DNA from: Sphingomonadaceae bacterium OTU29LAMAA1
GTDB lineage: Bacteria; Pseudomonadota; Alphaproteobacteria; Sphingomonadales; Sphingomonadaceae
DNA: 64,000 nucleotides
Direction of reading: 5' to 3'
Assembly: GCA_024072375.1 (NCBI GenBank)
Contig: CP099617.1
Coordinates: 2,921,001-2,985,000, forward strand
A program made the translations under genes and the position numbers. Below are positions 32,373 through 41,255 of the stretch, piece by piece (within the stretch, counting starts at the first letter, position 1; every line of letters starts with the position of its first letter). Under the pieces are notes generated by a model. It was not told the DNA's origin, did not search any database, and saw only the letters and a list, made by a program, of their open reading frames with translations.

Positions 32373-33851
32373 TCAACTTACCACGACGACCGCCCGCATC
32401 AGCGCGGCATCCCGTTCGGCTTGAATATTGGCAATCCGGGCCGACACGGTGATATCGGGCATTATTCCAGCATCCGGCTGTGATGTATCAGGCCAATAGG
32501 CGATCAGCGGCAGATCGACCTCGACGCCTGATGCCGGCAACCCGACAAAGAAAAAGGCACCGCCGTTGATGCCACGGCGGTTGCCGCCGGTCTGCTCGCC
32601 AACCAGCGTTCCCAGCCGCTGACGCTGCATGAGGCCTGCGAAGCCGAAGGTCGCCGAAGCGTTCTTAGGGCCGACGAGAACGGCGACCCTGCCGGCGAAC
32701 CGGCGACCCTTGGGCAGGATAGTGTCGGTGTCGGACGCGTCGCCGGGACGGGTCAGAGTGTAAAAGCCGGCCGCGTCAGGACCGATTGCCGACGCTCCCC
32801 AATCCTTGAAGCTGCGATCCCAGGTTTTAAGGTAGGGGGCCAGCCGATCGGGTATCTTGCGGTAGCGTACATGGCGGGAATAGCTGTCGGCGGGCAGCGG
32901 CGCTTCGATCAGGCGGGCGATGATCGCCGCCCCGCAATCGAGCCCTCCCCCATTGTCACGCACGTCGATGACGAAGCCCGAGAGTTGGCGATCGACGGCG
33001 GTGTCCAGACTGGCGTCGATGAAGCCCTGCCAATCCCATTTTTCATGGAAAACCGTCCAGGTCGGCATGGTTAGGATGCCGACCTGGCCGCGCACCTCGA
33101 ACGTCCAGCCATAGGGGGAATCCTTGGAGGGATGGCGCAACGCCCCGTTGCGCGCTGCGGCCGTGATCAAGGGGCAAACGATCGTTTCGTCTCTGCCGGT
33201 GATCCGCACCACCACACGGGCCGAGGGGCCGGACGATGGGAACAGCAGCGCCCGGAGCACGTCGAATGTCGGCTCATCGGCATCACCGGGTATGCCGAGG
33301 TCGGCTACCTTCCGCGCATCGTTGCTGCCGTCCGTGCGGGCATAAGGGAGCATTTTCGCCAGCATGTCGCGTGCGCTGATACCGTCGATCGCGACGGCCT
33401 CGCTTCCGATCGGCAGATGATGCCCGCTGCCGAGATCGGCGGTGACGATCATGCGCCGGTCCAGCCATCTGAAGGCGAACGGTAAGCGATCGGGCTTGCC
33501 GAACAGTGCCGACGCGACGGCCTGTGTCTGGTTGGCGGGGTTGGGAAAGCTGTGACCGCACCGGATGCTGGCGGTAAACGCCGACAGCGCCAGGTAGAAA
33601 TCTCCCAGCGTATGGGGCGTCGCGGCGAAGCGATCGAGGCGCTGGCGCTGGCGCTGGAAGTTCGCCGGGGTCAGATAGCGATAGAGGCCGGGATGCAAGC
33701 TGGCATAGGCGTCGCACAGGATGGCGATATCTGATCGCATCGCCACGGGTGACAGCAGCGTATCGTTCGCCTTGGCGGGAGCGGGCAGAAAGGCGGTTGC
33801 GACTAGGCCCGACGCTCCCGTCAGAAGGTGCCGGCGATCGAGATGTATCAT
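32373..33851 (-). CDS. Exported S41-family (tail-specific) peptidase
   Basis: The 492-residue protein has a Tat-like N-terminus (HLDRRHLLTGASGLVATAF) and a mature S41 core. FVIDVRDNGGGLDCGAAI marks the oxyanion region, the nucleophile Ser lies in VGPKNASATFGFAGLMQ, and GEQTGGNRRGINGG follows. The catalytic Lys of the CtpA type cannot be placed with certainty. It lies directly after the membrane AraC gene (45 bp) on the same strand, a pairing seen in other sphingomonads, suggesting a regulated envelope peptidase. Confidence 0.88.
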   Translation of the reverse strand: MIHLDRRHLLTGASGLVATAFLPAPAKANDTLLSPVAMRSDIAILCDAYASLHPGLYRYLTPANFQRQRQRLDRFAATPHTLGDFYLALSAFTASIRCGHSFPNPANQTQAVASALFGKPDRLPFAFRWLDRRMIVTADLGSGHHLPIGSEAVAIDGISARDMLAKMLPYARTDGSNDARKVADLGIPGDADEPTFDVLRALLFPSSGPSARVVVRITGRDETIVCPLITAAARNGALRHPSKDSPYGWTFEVRGQVGILTMPTWTVFHEKWDWQGFIDASLDTAVDRQLSGFVIDVRDNGGGLDCGAAIIARLIEAPLPADSYSRHVRYRKIPDRLAPYLKTWDRSFKDWGASAIGPDAAGFYTLTRPGDASDTDTILPKGRRFAGRVAVLVGPKNASATFGFAGLMQRQRLGTLVGEQTGGNRRGINGGAFFFVGLPASGVEVDLPLIAYWPDTSQPDAGIMPDITVSARIANIQAERDAALMRAVVVVS

Positions 33852-33896
33852 GGTCTTGCTCCGAGCGGATGTGCCCCGAGCCGATGCCGATGCCGG

Positions 33897-34991
33897 TCAG
33901 GTGTTGCGCTGCAAATCCGGGCGTTCCGCGTCATTTTTGACGGTTGAGACGCGACGATAGGTCGAAGGCGTGACGCCGAACCGCTCCTTGAAAACGCGGT
34001 TGAAGGTCGCCTTCGATCCGAAGCCGGCATCGATCGCGAGCGTCAGGATATCGCCATCGGTGCCGTCCCGCAGGCGGACGGCAACATGCTCGACGCGCAG
34101 CCCGTTGATCGCTTCGGCGAACCCTAGCCCCAGCCCCTCGTTGAGGCCGCGGGACAGATAGGCGGTGTTGGTCCCCAGCCTGCGGGCCAGCTCGGCAAGA
34201 TCGAGGTCCGGATCGCGCCACCATCCATGCGCTTCGATCCGGTCCATCCATCCGGCCGCGATCGGCCGCCAGTCGCGCTCGATTGGCTCCACGATCGGCT
34301 GCGGTCGGGCGTCGGCCTGCCGCCAGCCCTCAATCGCCAGATAATTGCCGACGACAGCCAGCACGACGTAGAAACCGAACATATCGAAGTAAGAGAGCGG
34401 CGCGATCAACGCATCAGCGATCAGGTATCCCGTCCGCACCGTCGCTATTGCTGCATAGGCGATCAGCACGGCCCGCACGCGCCTCGCCGCGGCGAGGTCG
34501 GATCGGCGTGCCATGAGCCAGCCTCGATGCCGGCGCAGCGCACGCAGGGCTGCAACGGCATATCCGACCATCGACGCTACCAGCAGCGCCGCAAGGATTG
34601 GGTCAAGCCAAGGGCGTTGCACCTGCTGGTCGAACGCGCCGCGCAGATCGAGCGGCAGGCAGAAAGCGACAGCCTGATAAGCGAACTGGGCCACCGGCAA
34701 CGCGGCGTGCCAACGGGGTATCGGGCGATTGAAGATCAGGGCGTTCAGATGCGCGTAGAGCAATGGCCCCATTGCCAGAGGAACGGCGAACGGCGCGAAC
34801 GAAAGCCACGGCCATCGATCGTAGAAACCTGCATAGCCGATAGTGAACGGCGTCAGCACGCCGCACAGAACGATCAGCAACGCTCCGAGAGAGCGTCGCG
34901 CCATCCCGCCCGGCCCGATGATGGCAGCCGCCAGTACCAGCATCTGTGCCTCGAACAGACCGAGGATGAGGGACATAGGACCGATGCTCAC
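33897..34991 (-). CDS. Membrane-bound AraC-type regulator (multi-pass N-terminus)
   Basis: About the first 220 of 364 residues form some six to seven transmembrane helices (for example MLVLAAAIIGPGG, LIVLCGVLTPFTIGYAGFY, PILAALLVASMVGYAVAAL, MFGFYVVLAVVGNYLAIEGW). The cytoplasmic C-terminus is an AraC double HTH (LAELARRLGTNTAYLSRGLN and LAIDAGFGSKATFNRVFKER). Such proteins probably sense envelope or lipophilic signals and regulate neighbours; the S41 peptidase downstream is the obvious candidate. Confidence 0.9.
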   Translation of the reverse strand: MSIGPMSLILGLFEAQMLVLAAAIIGPGGMARRSLGALLIVLCGVLTPFTIGYAGFYDRWPWLSFAPFAVPLAMGPLLYAHLNALIFNRPIPRWHAALPVAQFAYQAVAFCLPLDLRGAFDQQVQRPWLDPILAALLVASMVGYAVAALRALRRHRGWLMARRSDLAAARRVRAVLIAYAAIATVRTGYLIADALIAPLSYFDMFGFYVVLAVVGNYLAIEGWRQADARPQPIVEPIERDWRPIAAGWMDRIEAHGWWRDPDLDLAELARRLGTNTAYLSRGLNEGLGLGFAEAINGLRVEHVAVRLRDGTDGDILTLAIDAGFGSKATFNRVFKERFGVTPSTYRRVSTVKNDAERPDLQRNT

Positions 34992-35205
34992 ATGACCATC
35001 AGCCCCGCCCCACCGACAACGTCAATGGGTGATCGAGGTGGACAGGCGAAGGCGTTATGGTTCTCGAAATACGAGACTGGGCAGGTTGCGAGAACGCTGG
35101 CGTTTTCTCTTTTCCCGATCCCTTTGAGAAAGCGCCGACCCTCCTGATCACCGTTCGTTTGCGGTAATATAGCCTTCGTGATCTTAACGATGATATGCCG
35201 CTTTT

Positions 35206-36132
35206 ATGAAAGCTCCCTCCTACACATCGCTGACGTTCGATCGGCGTACTACGCTGATCGGTGGGGCTGCCCTGCTGCTTCCCGGCTGCCTATCACATGC
35301 GCGAACGATACTACCGGAAACCACCAGCATCGGCGAACTTCGTGCGCTTGAGGAGAACGCGGATGGTCGTCTCGGGGCGTATGTTTTCGATCCTGTGCGG
35401 GGAACAGCGTTTGGCTGGCGAGAAAACGAGCGTTTCACCCATGCCAGTTCGTTCAAGATGTCCTTAGCTGCCATGCTGCTCGCTAAGGCCGACGCAGGCC
35501 AAATCGATCTGAGGGAAACTCTTCGCTGGACGAAAGAGGATATGCTCCCCGTCAGTCCGGTGACCAGTGTGAACCTGGGGAAAGGTCTTTCCGTCCAGGA
35601 GTTAGCTCGGGCGGCACTCGTCACTAGCGACAATACGGCAGCTAATGTCCTGATGCGTCGGTTCGGCGGTCCATCGCAACTCACAGCGTTCTGGCGATCG
35701 ATCGGCGACAAGAGTAGCCGGCTTGACCGATACGAGCCCGAACTTAACGTCACCCCGCCGGGGACCGATCTCGATACCACTACACCCGCCGCCATGGCCG
35801 CAACGTCGGCTGCGCTAGTCTATGGCACCATCCTCACCGCAGAAAGCCGCGCGATGCTCCGGGCATGGATGGCAGAAGTCAAAACAGGACAGGACCGGAT
35901 CCGTTCGGGCTTCCCTACCAACTGGATCTCCGGAGATAAAACGGGAACTGGGATTGGTAAGACGAAGCACATCTACGTCGATCTCGCCTTTGGTGGACCG
36001 GCCGGGCGGAGCCCCCTGATCGTCACGGCTTATTTTGAACCGGCGCGACTTGCCGAACCAATGGACCGGGATGCCGTTGCCGTGCTTGCAACAGTTGGGC
36101 GCGTCGCAGCCGCGAGTTTGTCCGACACCTGA
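35206..36132 (+). CDS. Class A beta-lactamase
   Basis: The 308-residue protein carries every class A motif: S-x-x-K as SSFK (Ser81/Lys84), SDN (141-143), the omega-loop ExxLN as EPELN (Glu177-Asn181) and KTG in SGDKTGTG. The N-terminus is a signal peptide with LLLPGCLS, a near-lipobox that could make it an outer-membrane lipoprotein. It hydrolyses beta-lactams in the periplasm; the spectrum cannot be read from sequence. No LysR/AmpR gene adjoins. It resembles chromosomal enzymes of sphingomonads and shows no sign of a cassette or IS context. Confidence 0.93.
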   Translation: MKAPSYTSLTFDRRTTLIGGAALLLPGCLSHARTILPETTSIGELRALEENADGRLGAYVFDPVRGTAFGWRENERFTHASSFKMSLAAMLLAKADAGQIDLRETLRWTKEDMLPVSPVTSVNLGKGLSVQELARAALVTSDNTAANVLMRRFGGPSQLTAFWRSIGDKSSRLDRYEPELNVTPPGTDLDTTTPAAMAATSAALVYGTILTAESRAMLRAWMAEVKTGQDRIRSGFPTNWISGDKTGTGIGKTKHIYVDLAFGGPAGRSPLIVTAYFEPARLAEPMDRDAVAVLATVGRVAAASLSDT

Positions 36133-36236
36133 TCCTCAATTTTCGGCTACGGACTTTCCCATAATTCGATCCCTTCGAGAAAGCCTGGCAGTCAGAGGGA
36201 GGGGCTCGCCGTCCTAACTTCACTTTGGGCGCGGAC

Positions 36237-36302
36237 ATGAACGAGTGTCTGAAGTTGGGAAGCCGGAAAGGGCGCGCGAATGTCCGGGTGTGGGTCGTCG
36301 GC
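36237..36302 (+). repeat. Dispersed intergenic repeat, copy 4
   Basis: ATGAACGAGTGTCTG with TTGGGAAGCCGG, then CGCGAATGTCCGGGT and GTGGGTCGTCGGC: one of the best-preserved copies. Between convergent genes. Confidence 0.85.
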
Positions 36303-36329
36303 GAGCTTCTGATTTCAGGAAATTGGTTT

Positions 36330-36773
36330 TTATCGGCTTAGCCGCTGCCGGGTGAGGCGAGGATCCTCATAGAGGTCGCGGCAGGCGCGCAGTCGGAAGC
36401 GGTTCCACCAGCGCTGCCAGCGGTGCTCGGCGGCATCGTGAAGGATATGGCAGCGCTGGCATAACGCCTTGAGATTGTCGGGCGCGCTATTGCCCGGATC
36501 ATGGTCGAGATGCGCGCAGGCGAGTACCACCTTGGTGATCCGCACCGCGCCGAGCGCGACCCCGGTTTTGATCGCGATGCGCCGGCCGCGGTCGCTCCGC
36601 CAGCAGCGTGCCTCGCCATCCCACCAGCGCCCATCGCCGAGATGGGCGACGTGGCGCAGATGCGGCCGCCCGCATTGTTCGCAGCGTGCACCGGCGCGGC
36701 GGAAGCGGACGGTCGCCGACAGCTGCTGCCAGTCTATCGGATAGAGCCAGCGGTTCTCGGGGCGGATCGGCAT
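36330..36773 (-). CDS. HNH-type endonuclease-like protein
   Basis: The ATG at 36773 (MPIRPENRWLYPIDW) gives 147 residues. A zinc knuckle (RCEQCGRPH) is followed by an HNH-like core: VVLACAHLDHDPGNSAPDNL and ALCQRCHILHDAAEHRWQ, with the His, Asn and final His of the motif and a second Cys pair. Stand-alone HNH proteins of this size occur in many bacterial chromosomes with unknown role and are not necessarily phage-derived. It lies between a repeat copy and a GH47 gene. Confidence 0.82.
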   Translation of the reverse strand: MPIRPENRWLYPIDWQQLSATVRFRRAGARCEQCGRPHLRHVAHLGDGRWWDGEARCWRSDRGRRIAIKTGVALGAVRITKVVLACAHLDHDPGNSAPDNLKALCQRCHILHDAAEHRWQRWWNRFRLRACRDLYEDPRLTRQRLSR

Positions 36774-36882
36774 GCTGATTCTATGAGTCAGCCGCAGGCA
36801 GAACAAAAGGGAAATCTGCCGGCAAGGTGATCCTTCGGTGGACGAGCTACTCAGATGAGAAGGGATCGGTGTAGCTTCTATC

Positions 36883-38271
36883 CTACGCTTGGTTGCGACG
36901 CAGGCCCTTGAGAATGTTGCCCTCGGTCGACAGGTAGTTGTCGGAATAGTCAAAGCGCGGCGTATCGGCGAACAGTAGGTAGTAATATTTCATCTGCTCG
37001 GACCACCAATAGCCTGGGCAGTGATCGGCCTGACGCTTGGGCGTTGCTGTCACGTCGGCAAGGTCCGTGTAGCCAAAGGGAGCCTTGTTCCACCGCTTCA
37101 TCGCCTCATAGTGGAGGCGACCAATCTCGCGCCAGTGTGAGTTTCGATCGATCAGCCAGAGTGTGAAGGCCGCGTCGGCAAGTTCGGGGCGCAGTGCGTT
37201 GGTGACCTGGGTCGGGCGTGATGTCGCATAGTCATAGCCTTCTGGCAGGACGCCATAGCGCGCCTGCACGTTGGCCCAGCTCTCGGTATAGGCGGCACCC
37301 TGTTTGAGCGCGCCACCTTGGCCGAGCAGGCCGCCATAGAAGGAGGCGAGCTCATCCTGCTCGGTCGAGATCACGGCGCCGGTTTCGAAGTCGACGTCGG
37401 CGAACCACAGCTGATGATCCTTCCAGACCTGCTGATGCTTGAGGATGGCGGCAGTGCAAACATCGTACATGCACTTGCAATCGGCATCGCCGAACAGCTG
37501 CCAGCTATCCCACAGATACTCGAAGAAGCTGTCGCAATAGGAGCCGATCGTCGCGGTACGCGAACGCCAGGCGCCGCTCAGCACGTCGATCTTGGTTGCC
37601 ACCAAACCGAGGGGAGAGCGCCGCTCGAAGACCGCGATCATCGCCTTGCGTGCGGCTGCCGCATAACGAGGATCACCGGTCAGCTGGCTGAGCGTGCCCC
37701 ATTCTGGCAGATAGGTGGCAATATCGGCAGGGCTGGTGACCGCGTCGCGCGGTACGCCGGTTCTGAGGTTGATGAAGCGGTAGGGCATGCCGGTCGGCGT
37801 CGCGAAGGCCGGCAGTAGCCGATCCGCCAGATCGCGCGCTTTGGCGAGCAACACCGCCTCACCACTCGCGAGGTGGGCGGAGAGCAGCCCGCCGACGAGA
37901 CGGATCGACGTCTCGAACACCGAGACCTCGCCATCGACGTCCGCGTCGAAGTGGGTTTTGATCCACGCGACGCCGTCATCGAACCGGGAGTCGAGACCCA
38001 TCACCCACAGCGTATCGAGCGCCTCGATGAGGCTGAGCCCGAGATGATGCATTTTGAGCGGAAAGCTCGAGAAGGTGCCGCTTACCGGCTTGATTTCGTC
38101 CTTGCCCCAGGCACGATCACGGTAACAATCCCAGGACCATGCCATCTGCGCTTTCACATCCTGCGCGAGAGCATGCCATCGCGCGTTGTCTCGCGCGTAG
38201 GATGGATCCGCTATCGCTGTGCCGGTCAGCGCGGTTGCCGCGCCGATGACGGTTCGCCTGGTAATCTGCAC
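36883..38271 (-). CDS. Glycoside hydrolase family 47 (alpha-1,2-mannosidase-like)
   Basis: The 462-residue exported protein has a Tat-type start (MQITRRTVIGAATALTGTA). The GH47 (alpha/alpha)7 barrel is indicated by LIEALDTLWVMGLDSRFDDG, FETSIRLVGGLLSAHLASGE, FFEYLWDSWQLFG, YTESWANVQARYGVLPEG, RPELADAAFTLWLIDR and the near-C-terminal DNYLSTEGNILKG. Its Thr-Glu matches the calcium/catalytic region of the family. GH47 enzymes are mainly eukaryotic; bacterial ones are few, with one characterised in Caulobacter as I recall. Probably periplasmic, releasing mannose from glycans. Confidence 0.88.
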   Translation of the reverse strand: MQITRRTVIGAATALTGTAIADPSYARDNARWHALAQDVKAQMAWSWDCYRDRAWGKDEIKPVSGTFSSFPLKMHHLGLSLIEALDTLWVMGLDSRFDDGVAWIKTHFDADVDGEVSVFETSIRLVGGLLSAHLASGEAVLLAKARDLADRLLPAFATPTGMPYRFINLRTGVPRDAVTSPADIATYLPEWGTLSQLTGDPRYAAAARKAMIAVFERRSPLGLVATKIDVLSGAWRSRTATIGSYCDSFFEYLWDSWQLFGDADCKCMYDVCTAAILKHQQVWKDHQLWFADVDFETGAVISTEQDELASFYGGLLGQGGALKQGAAYTESWANVQARYGVLPEGYDYATSRPTQVTNALRPELADAAFTLWLIDRNSHWREIGRLHYEAMKRWNKAPFGYTDLADVTATPKRQADHCPGYWWSEQMKYYYLLFADTPRFDYSDNYLSTEGNILKGLRRNQA

Positions 38272-38411
38272 TCGGCCTCATCCTCTTTCGTTGCGACTTT
38301 CTCAGAGGAATGCCGCCTGCTGTACCCGACGTCTACCGGCGGTGATTGCTATAGGCTCATCCGAGAAGGTAACCGGCTAACTCAGTCGCCGCGGAACTGC
38401 CGTTCAAGCAG

Positions 38412-38476
38412 ATTAACGAATGTCCAAAAGTGAGAGGCGGGGAAGGCCGCTCGAATGGCCACTTGTGGGTCTCGCT
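38412..38476 (+). repeat. Dispersed intergenic repeat, copy 5
   Basis: ATTAACGAATGTCCA with GTGAGAGGCGG, then CTCGAATGGCCACTT and GTGGGTCTCGCT. Between the divergent GH47 and MocR genes. Confidence 0.8.
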
Positions 38477-38576
38477 CCCTCCGTTAGGCAATGGTCTTGG
38501 CACCGAGATTTTGCACTCGTCGCCAGAGGCATCGGAACGCATTCGTTATGGGACACTAACACTGTACCGTAAGAGC

Positions 38577-39989
38577 ATGGCTTCCCATGCGCACTTCATC
38601 ATCAAGCCGGACCGTAGGGCGACAATGTCGCTCTCTCATCAAGTGTGCGACAACATCCGAACGGCGATCGACGACGGGCGGCTGGAGGTTGGCGCGCGCC
38701 TGCCATCAGTCCGCGATCTGGCAAGCCAGCTGGGTGTAGCTCGAGGAACCGTGCAGGCTGCTTACGATGCGCTAGTGTCTGAATTGCTGCTGAGCACCGC
38801 CGGTTCGGCCGGCACCCGCGTGATCGCCAAGCCTCCCCGCCATGCTTCCGCGCCGAGCGAGCCGATCGTCCGGCCGCTCTCGACGATGCTGCGCGGCTTT
38901 TCGCTAACGGCGTTGCCCTTTCAGACCGGCGTGCCGGCGCAGGATGCGTTTCCGACAAAGCTCTGGGCCAACCTGCTCGGACGCGCGGTCCGCGATGATG
39001 CGATGACGCCGACGACCTATCCCGATCCGCGCGGGCACCCCGCACTGCGAGAGCAGATTGCCGCCTACTTAGCGATCGCGCGAGGTCTCCGTTGCGTGCC
39101 CGACCAAGTCATCGTCACTGTATGCTATCGCGGTGGGCTCGCGCTGGCGTTGCAGGTGCTGGGCGCATCGGGGCAGCACGCTTGGATGGAGGAGCCGGGC
39201 TACCCCATAACCCGCATGGGACTGGAGATGGCGCGCGTCGGCCCGGTCGCCGTGCCCGTTGACGGCGAGGGAATCGACGTTGCTGCAGGAATAGCGCTCG
39301 CGCCCGACGCCAGAGTCGCGATCGTCACGCCAGGGCAGCATTCCCCGCTGGGCGCGACCATGAGCCATGCCCGGCGACGGACGTTGCTGGACTGGGCCGA
39401 GGCGGCCGACGGTTGGATCATCGAGGATGACTATCTGGGGGAGCTCCAACTTGGCGCGCGTGCCGCGCCGGCGCTGGCAAGCGGCGATACCGCGGGGCGC
39501 GTGATCCATGTGGGCAGCTTCAGCAAGACGTTAAAGCCCGGGGTCGGGATCGGCTTCGTCGTCGCGCCGATGGCGCTCGCCACGCGCTTCGGGCAAGCGG
39601 CGGCAACCTTGGGGCCAAGCTTCTTCGCGCCGTCGCAGCTTGCGATCGCTCAGCTGCTCGCCGAGGGTCATTACCTGCGTCACCTGCGCAATATGAAGCG
39701 GCTCTATGCCGAACGGCTTGCCGCGCTGCACCGTGCGCTCGAGGCGGATTATTCGCTCGAGACCGTCGCCGGCCCGATCGCACTCCTGAGATTGCCACAG
39801 GGGATCGACGATATGGCGCTGGCGCGGCGCGCGCCCGAACTCGGGATCGCGCCGTCGCCGTTGTCGCCTTGGTATCAGGATCTCGAGCGCCGTATGCCGG
39901 GGTTGTTGCTGAGCGCAACGAACCTTCGCCCGAACAGGGTGGACGAGGCGGTCGCCGCCTTACGACGACTGCTGGCCGACCGAGAATGA
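38577..39989 (+). CDS. MocR/PdxR-type GntR-aminotransferase regulator
   Basis: From the ATG at 38577, 470 residues. Residues about 15-80 form a GntR winged HTH (IRTAIDDGRLEVGARLPSVR, DLASQLGVARGTVQAAYDAL), joined to a fold-type-I aminotransferase domain. The PLP lysine lies in HVGSFSKTLKPGVGIGFV, and the Asp in IIEDDYLGEL contacts the pyridine. These proteins use PLP as effector and regulate transcription rather than transaminate. It may control the three-gene cluster starting 125 bp downstream, including a GST. Confidence 0.9.
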   Translation: MASHAHFIIKPDRRATMSLSHQVCDNIRTAIDDGRLEVGARLPSVRDLASQLGVARGTVQAAYDALVSELLLSTAGSAGTRVIAKPPRHASAPSEPIVRPLSTMLRGFSLTALPFQTGVPAQDAFPTKLWANLLGRAVRDDAMTPTTYPDPRGHPALREQIAAYLAIARGLRCVPDQVIVTVCYRGGLALALQVLGASGQHAWMEEPGYPITRMGLEMARVGPVAVPVDGEGIDVAAGIALAPDARVAIVTPGQHSPLGATMSHARRRTLLDWAEAADGWIIEDDYLGELQLGARAAPALASGDTAGRVIHVGSFSKTLKPGVGIGFVVAPMALATRFGQAAATLGPSFFAPSQLAIAQLLAEGHYLRHLRNMKRLYAERLAALHRALEADYSLETVAGPIALLRLPQGIDDMALARRAPELGIAPSPLSPWYQDLERRMPGLLLSATNLRPNRVDEAVAALRRLLADRE

Positions 39990-40113
39990 TGATCTTGGCC
40001 TAGTCGCTTTCGCGGTTCTTGGCTCTACGAGCCTGGGCCAAGGCCCTGCTACCTCCCGTCCTACAGTGAGCCCATGCCGATCCGGCGGGCCGCTTTGCAG
40101 AAGGTATCGGGAC

Positions 40114-40857
40114 ATGAAGATCGTCGTTATCGGGGGCTCTGGCCTCATCGGTTCGAAGCTCGTTTCGCGTTTGGAGACAGCGGGACACCAGGCCGTCGCC
40201 GCGTCGCCGAACAGCGGCGTGAACACGCTGACGGGGGAGGGCCTCGCCGAGGCGCTGGCGGGGGCGGAAGTGGTCGTCGATGTCGCGAACTCGCCATCGT
40301 TCGAGGATGCCGCGGTGCTCGCGTTTTTCGAAACCTCAAGCCGCAACCTCCTTGCTGCCGAAGCAGGCGCGGGCGTCCGGCACCATGTCGCGCTGTCGGT
40401 CGTCGGGACCGAGCGCATTGCCGACAGCGGCTATATGCGCGCGAAGGTCGCGCAAGAGACGCTGATCCGCGCGTCGGGCATGCCCTATACGATCCTGCAT
40501 TCGACGCAGTTCTTCGAATTCCTAGGCGGCATCGCGCATTCGGCCGCAGCGGGCGAAGCGATCCACCTATCGACCGCCTTGTTCCAGCCGATTGCGGCCA
40601 ATGACGTTGCGGACGCGCTCGCCGCGATCGTCGTCGCGCCGCCTGCGAACGGGACGATCGAGGTGGCGGGCCCGACGGCGTTCCGGATGGACGCGCTAGT
40701 GCGTCGCTATCTCGAGGCGACCGGTGACGCGCGCGGCGTAGTGGGGGAGGCAGACGCGCTCTATTTTGGCGCGAAGATCGACGACATCTCGCTCATGCCC
40801 GCGGCCGGAGCGCATATCGGCGCGACTGACTACGACACATGGTTCGCAGGCCGGTGA
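40114..40857 (+). CDS. NmrA-like/atypical SDR NAD(P)-binding protein
   Basis: The 247-residue protein starts MKIVVIGGSGLIGSKLVSRL, the atypical-SDR dinucleotide loop. VALSVVGTERIADSGYMRAK has the YxxxK-like pair and YTILHSTQFFEFLG is typical of the NmrA/SDR_a5-like group. Such proteins act as quinone-reductase-like or redox-sensing proteins. Its TGA overlaps the GTG of the next gene, so the two are translationally coupled. Substrate unknown. Confidence 0.88.
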   Translation: MKIVVIGGSGLIGSKLVSRLETAGHQAVAASPNSGVNTLTGEGLAEALAGAEVVVDVANSPSFEDAAVLAFFETSSRNLLAAEAGAGVRHHVALSVVGTERIADSGYMRAKVAQETLIRASGMPYTILHSTQFFEFLGGIAHSAAAGEAIHLSTALFQPIAANDVADALAAIVVAPPANGTIEVAGPTAFRMDALVRRYLEATGDARGVVGEADALYFGAKIDDISLMPAAGAHIGATDYDTWFAGR

Positions 40858-41255
40858 GCCGCGTCGTCCTGGGCATCGCAATTCTGCTGGGAGTGGGCGC
40901 GGTCGCAAACGGCGTCTTCATGCTCGCGTCGCCCGTGAGCTGGTATTTCGCGGTTCCCGGCGTCACCACGACCGGACCATTCAACCAGCATTTCGTACGC
41001 GACATCGGGTTGATCTTCCTCGGCGTCGGCACGGCGTTCCTGTTGGGTGCAGCACGTCCGATCCATCGTTCGGTTTCCTGGGGGGCGGCCGCGATCTGGC
41101 TCTCGGGGCATGCGCTCTTCCACGTCTGGGAAGTGGCAGTCGGGATCTGTGGTCCGTCCGCGCTGCTTCGCGATTTTCCTGCCGTGACGCTGCCTGCTGT
41201 GTTGGCAATCGCGATCACCGTCCATGCCATGTCTCACAAGGAATCTGTTCGATGA
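40854..41255 (+). CDS. Small four-helix membrane protein
   Basis: A GTG at 40854 overlaps the previous stop as GTGA; an ATG at 40839 is an alternative. The 133-residue product is strongly hydrophobic, with about four transmembrane helices (VVLGIAILLGVGAVANGVFM, LIFLGVGTAFLLGAA, WGAAAIWLSGHALFHVWEVA, TLPAVLAIAITVHAM). Conserved-looking FNQHFVRDIG and HALFHVWE lie at helix ends. It fits the small DoxX-like/unknown membrane families. Function unknown; sandwiched between a redox-type SDR and a GST in one operon. Confidence 0.82.
   Translation: MSRVVLGIAILLGVGAVANGVFMLASPVSWYFAVPGVTTTGPFNQHFVRDIGLIFLGVGTAFLLGAARPIHRSVSWGAAAIWLSGHALFHVWEVAVGICGPSALLRDFPAVTLPAVLAIAITVHAMSHKESVR

Noticed and set aside
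35206..36132. Beta-lactamase as a mobile resistance cassette
   Set aside because: No integron attC site, transposase or inverted repeats flank it; it sits among chromosomal genes and dispersed repeats.
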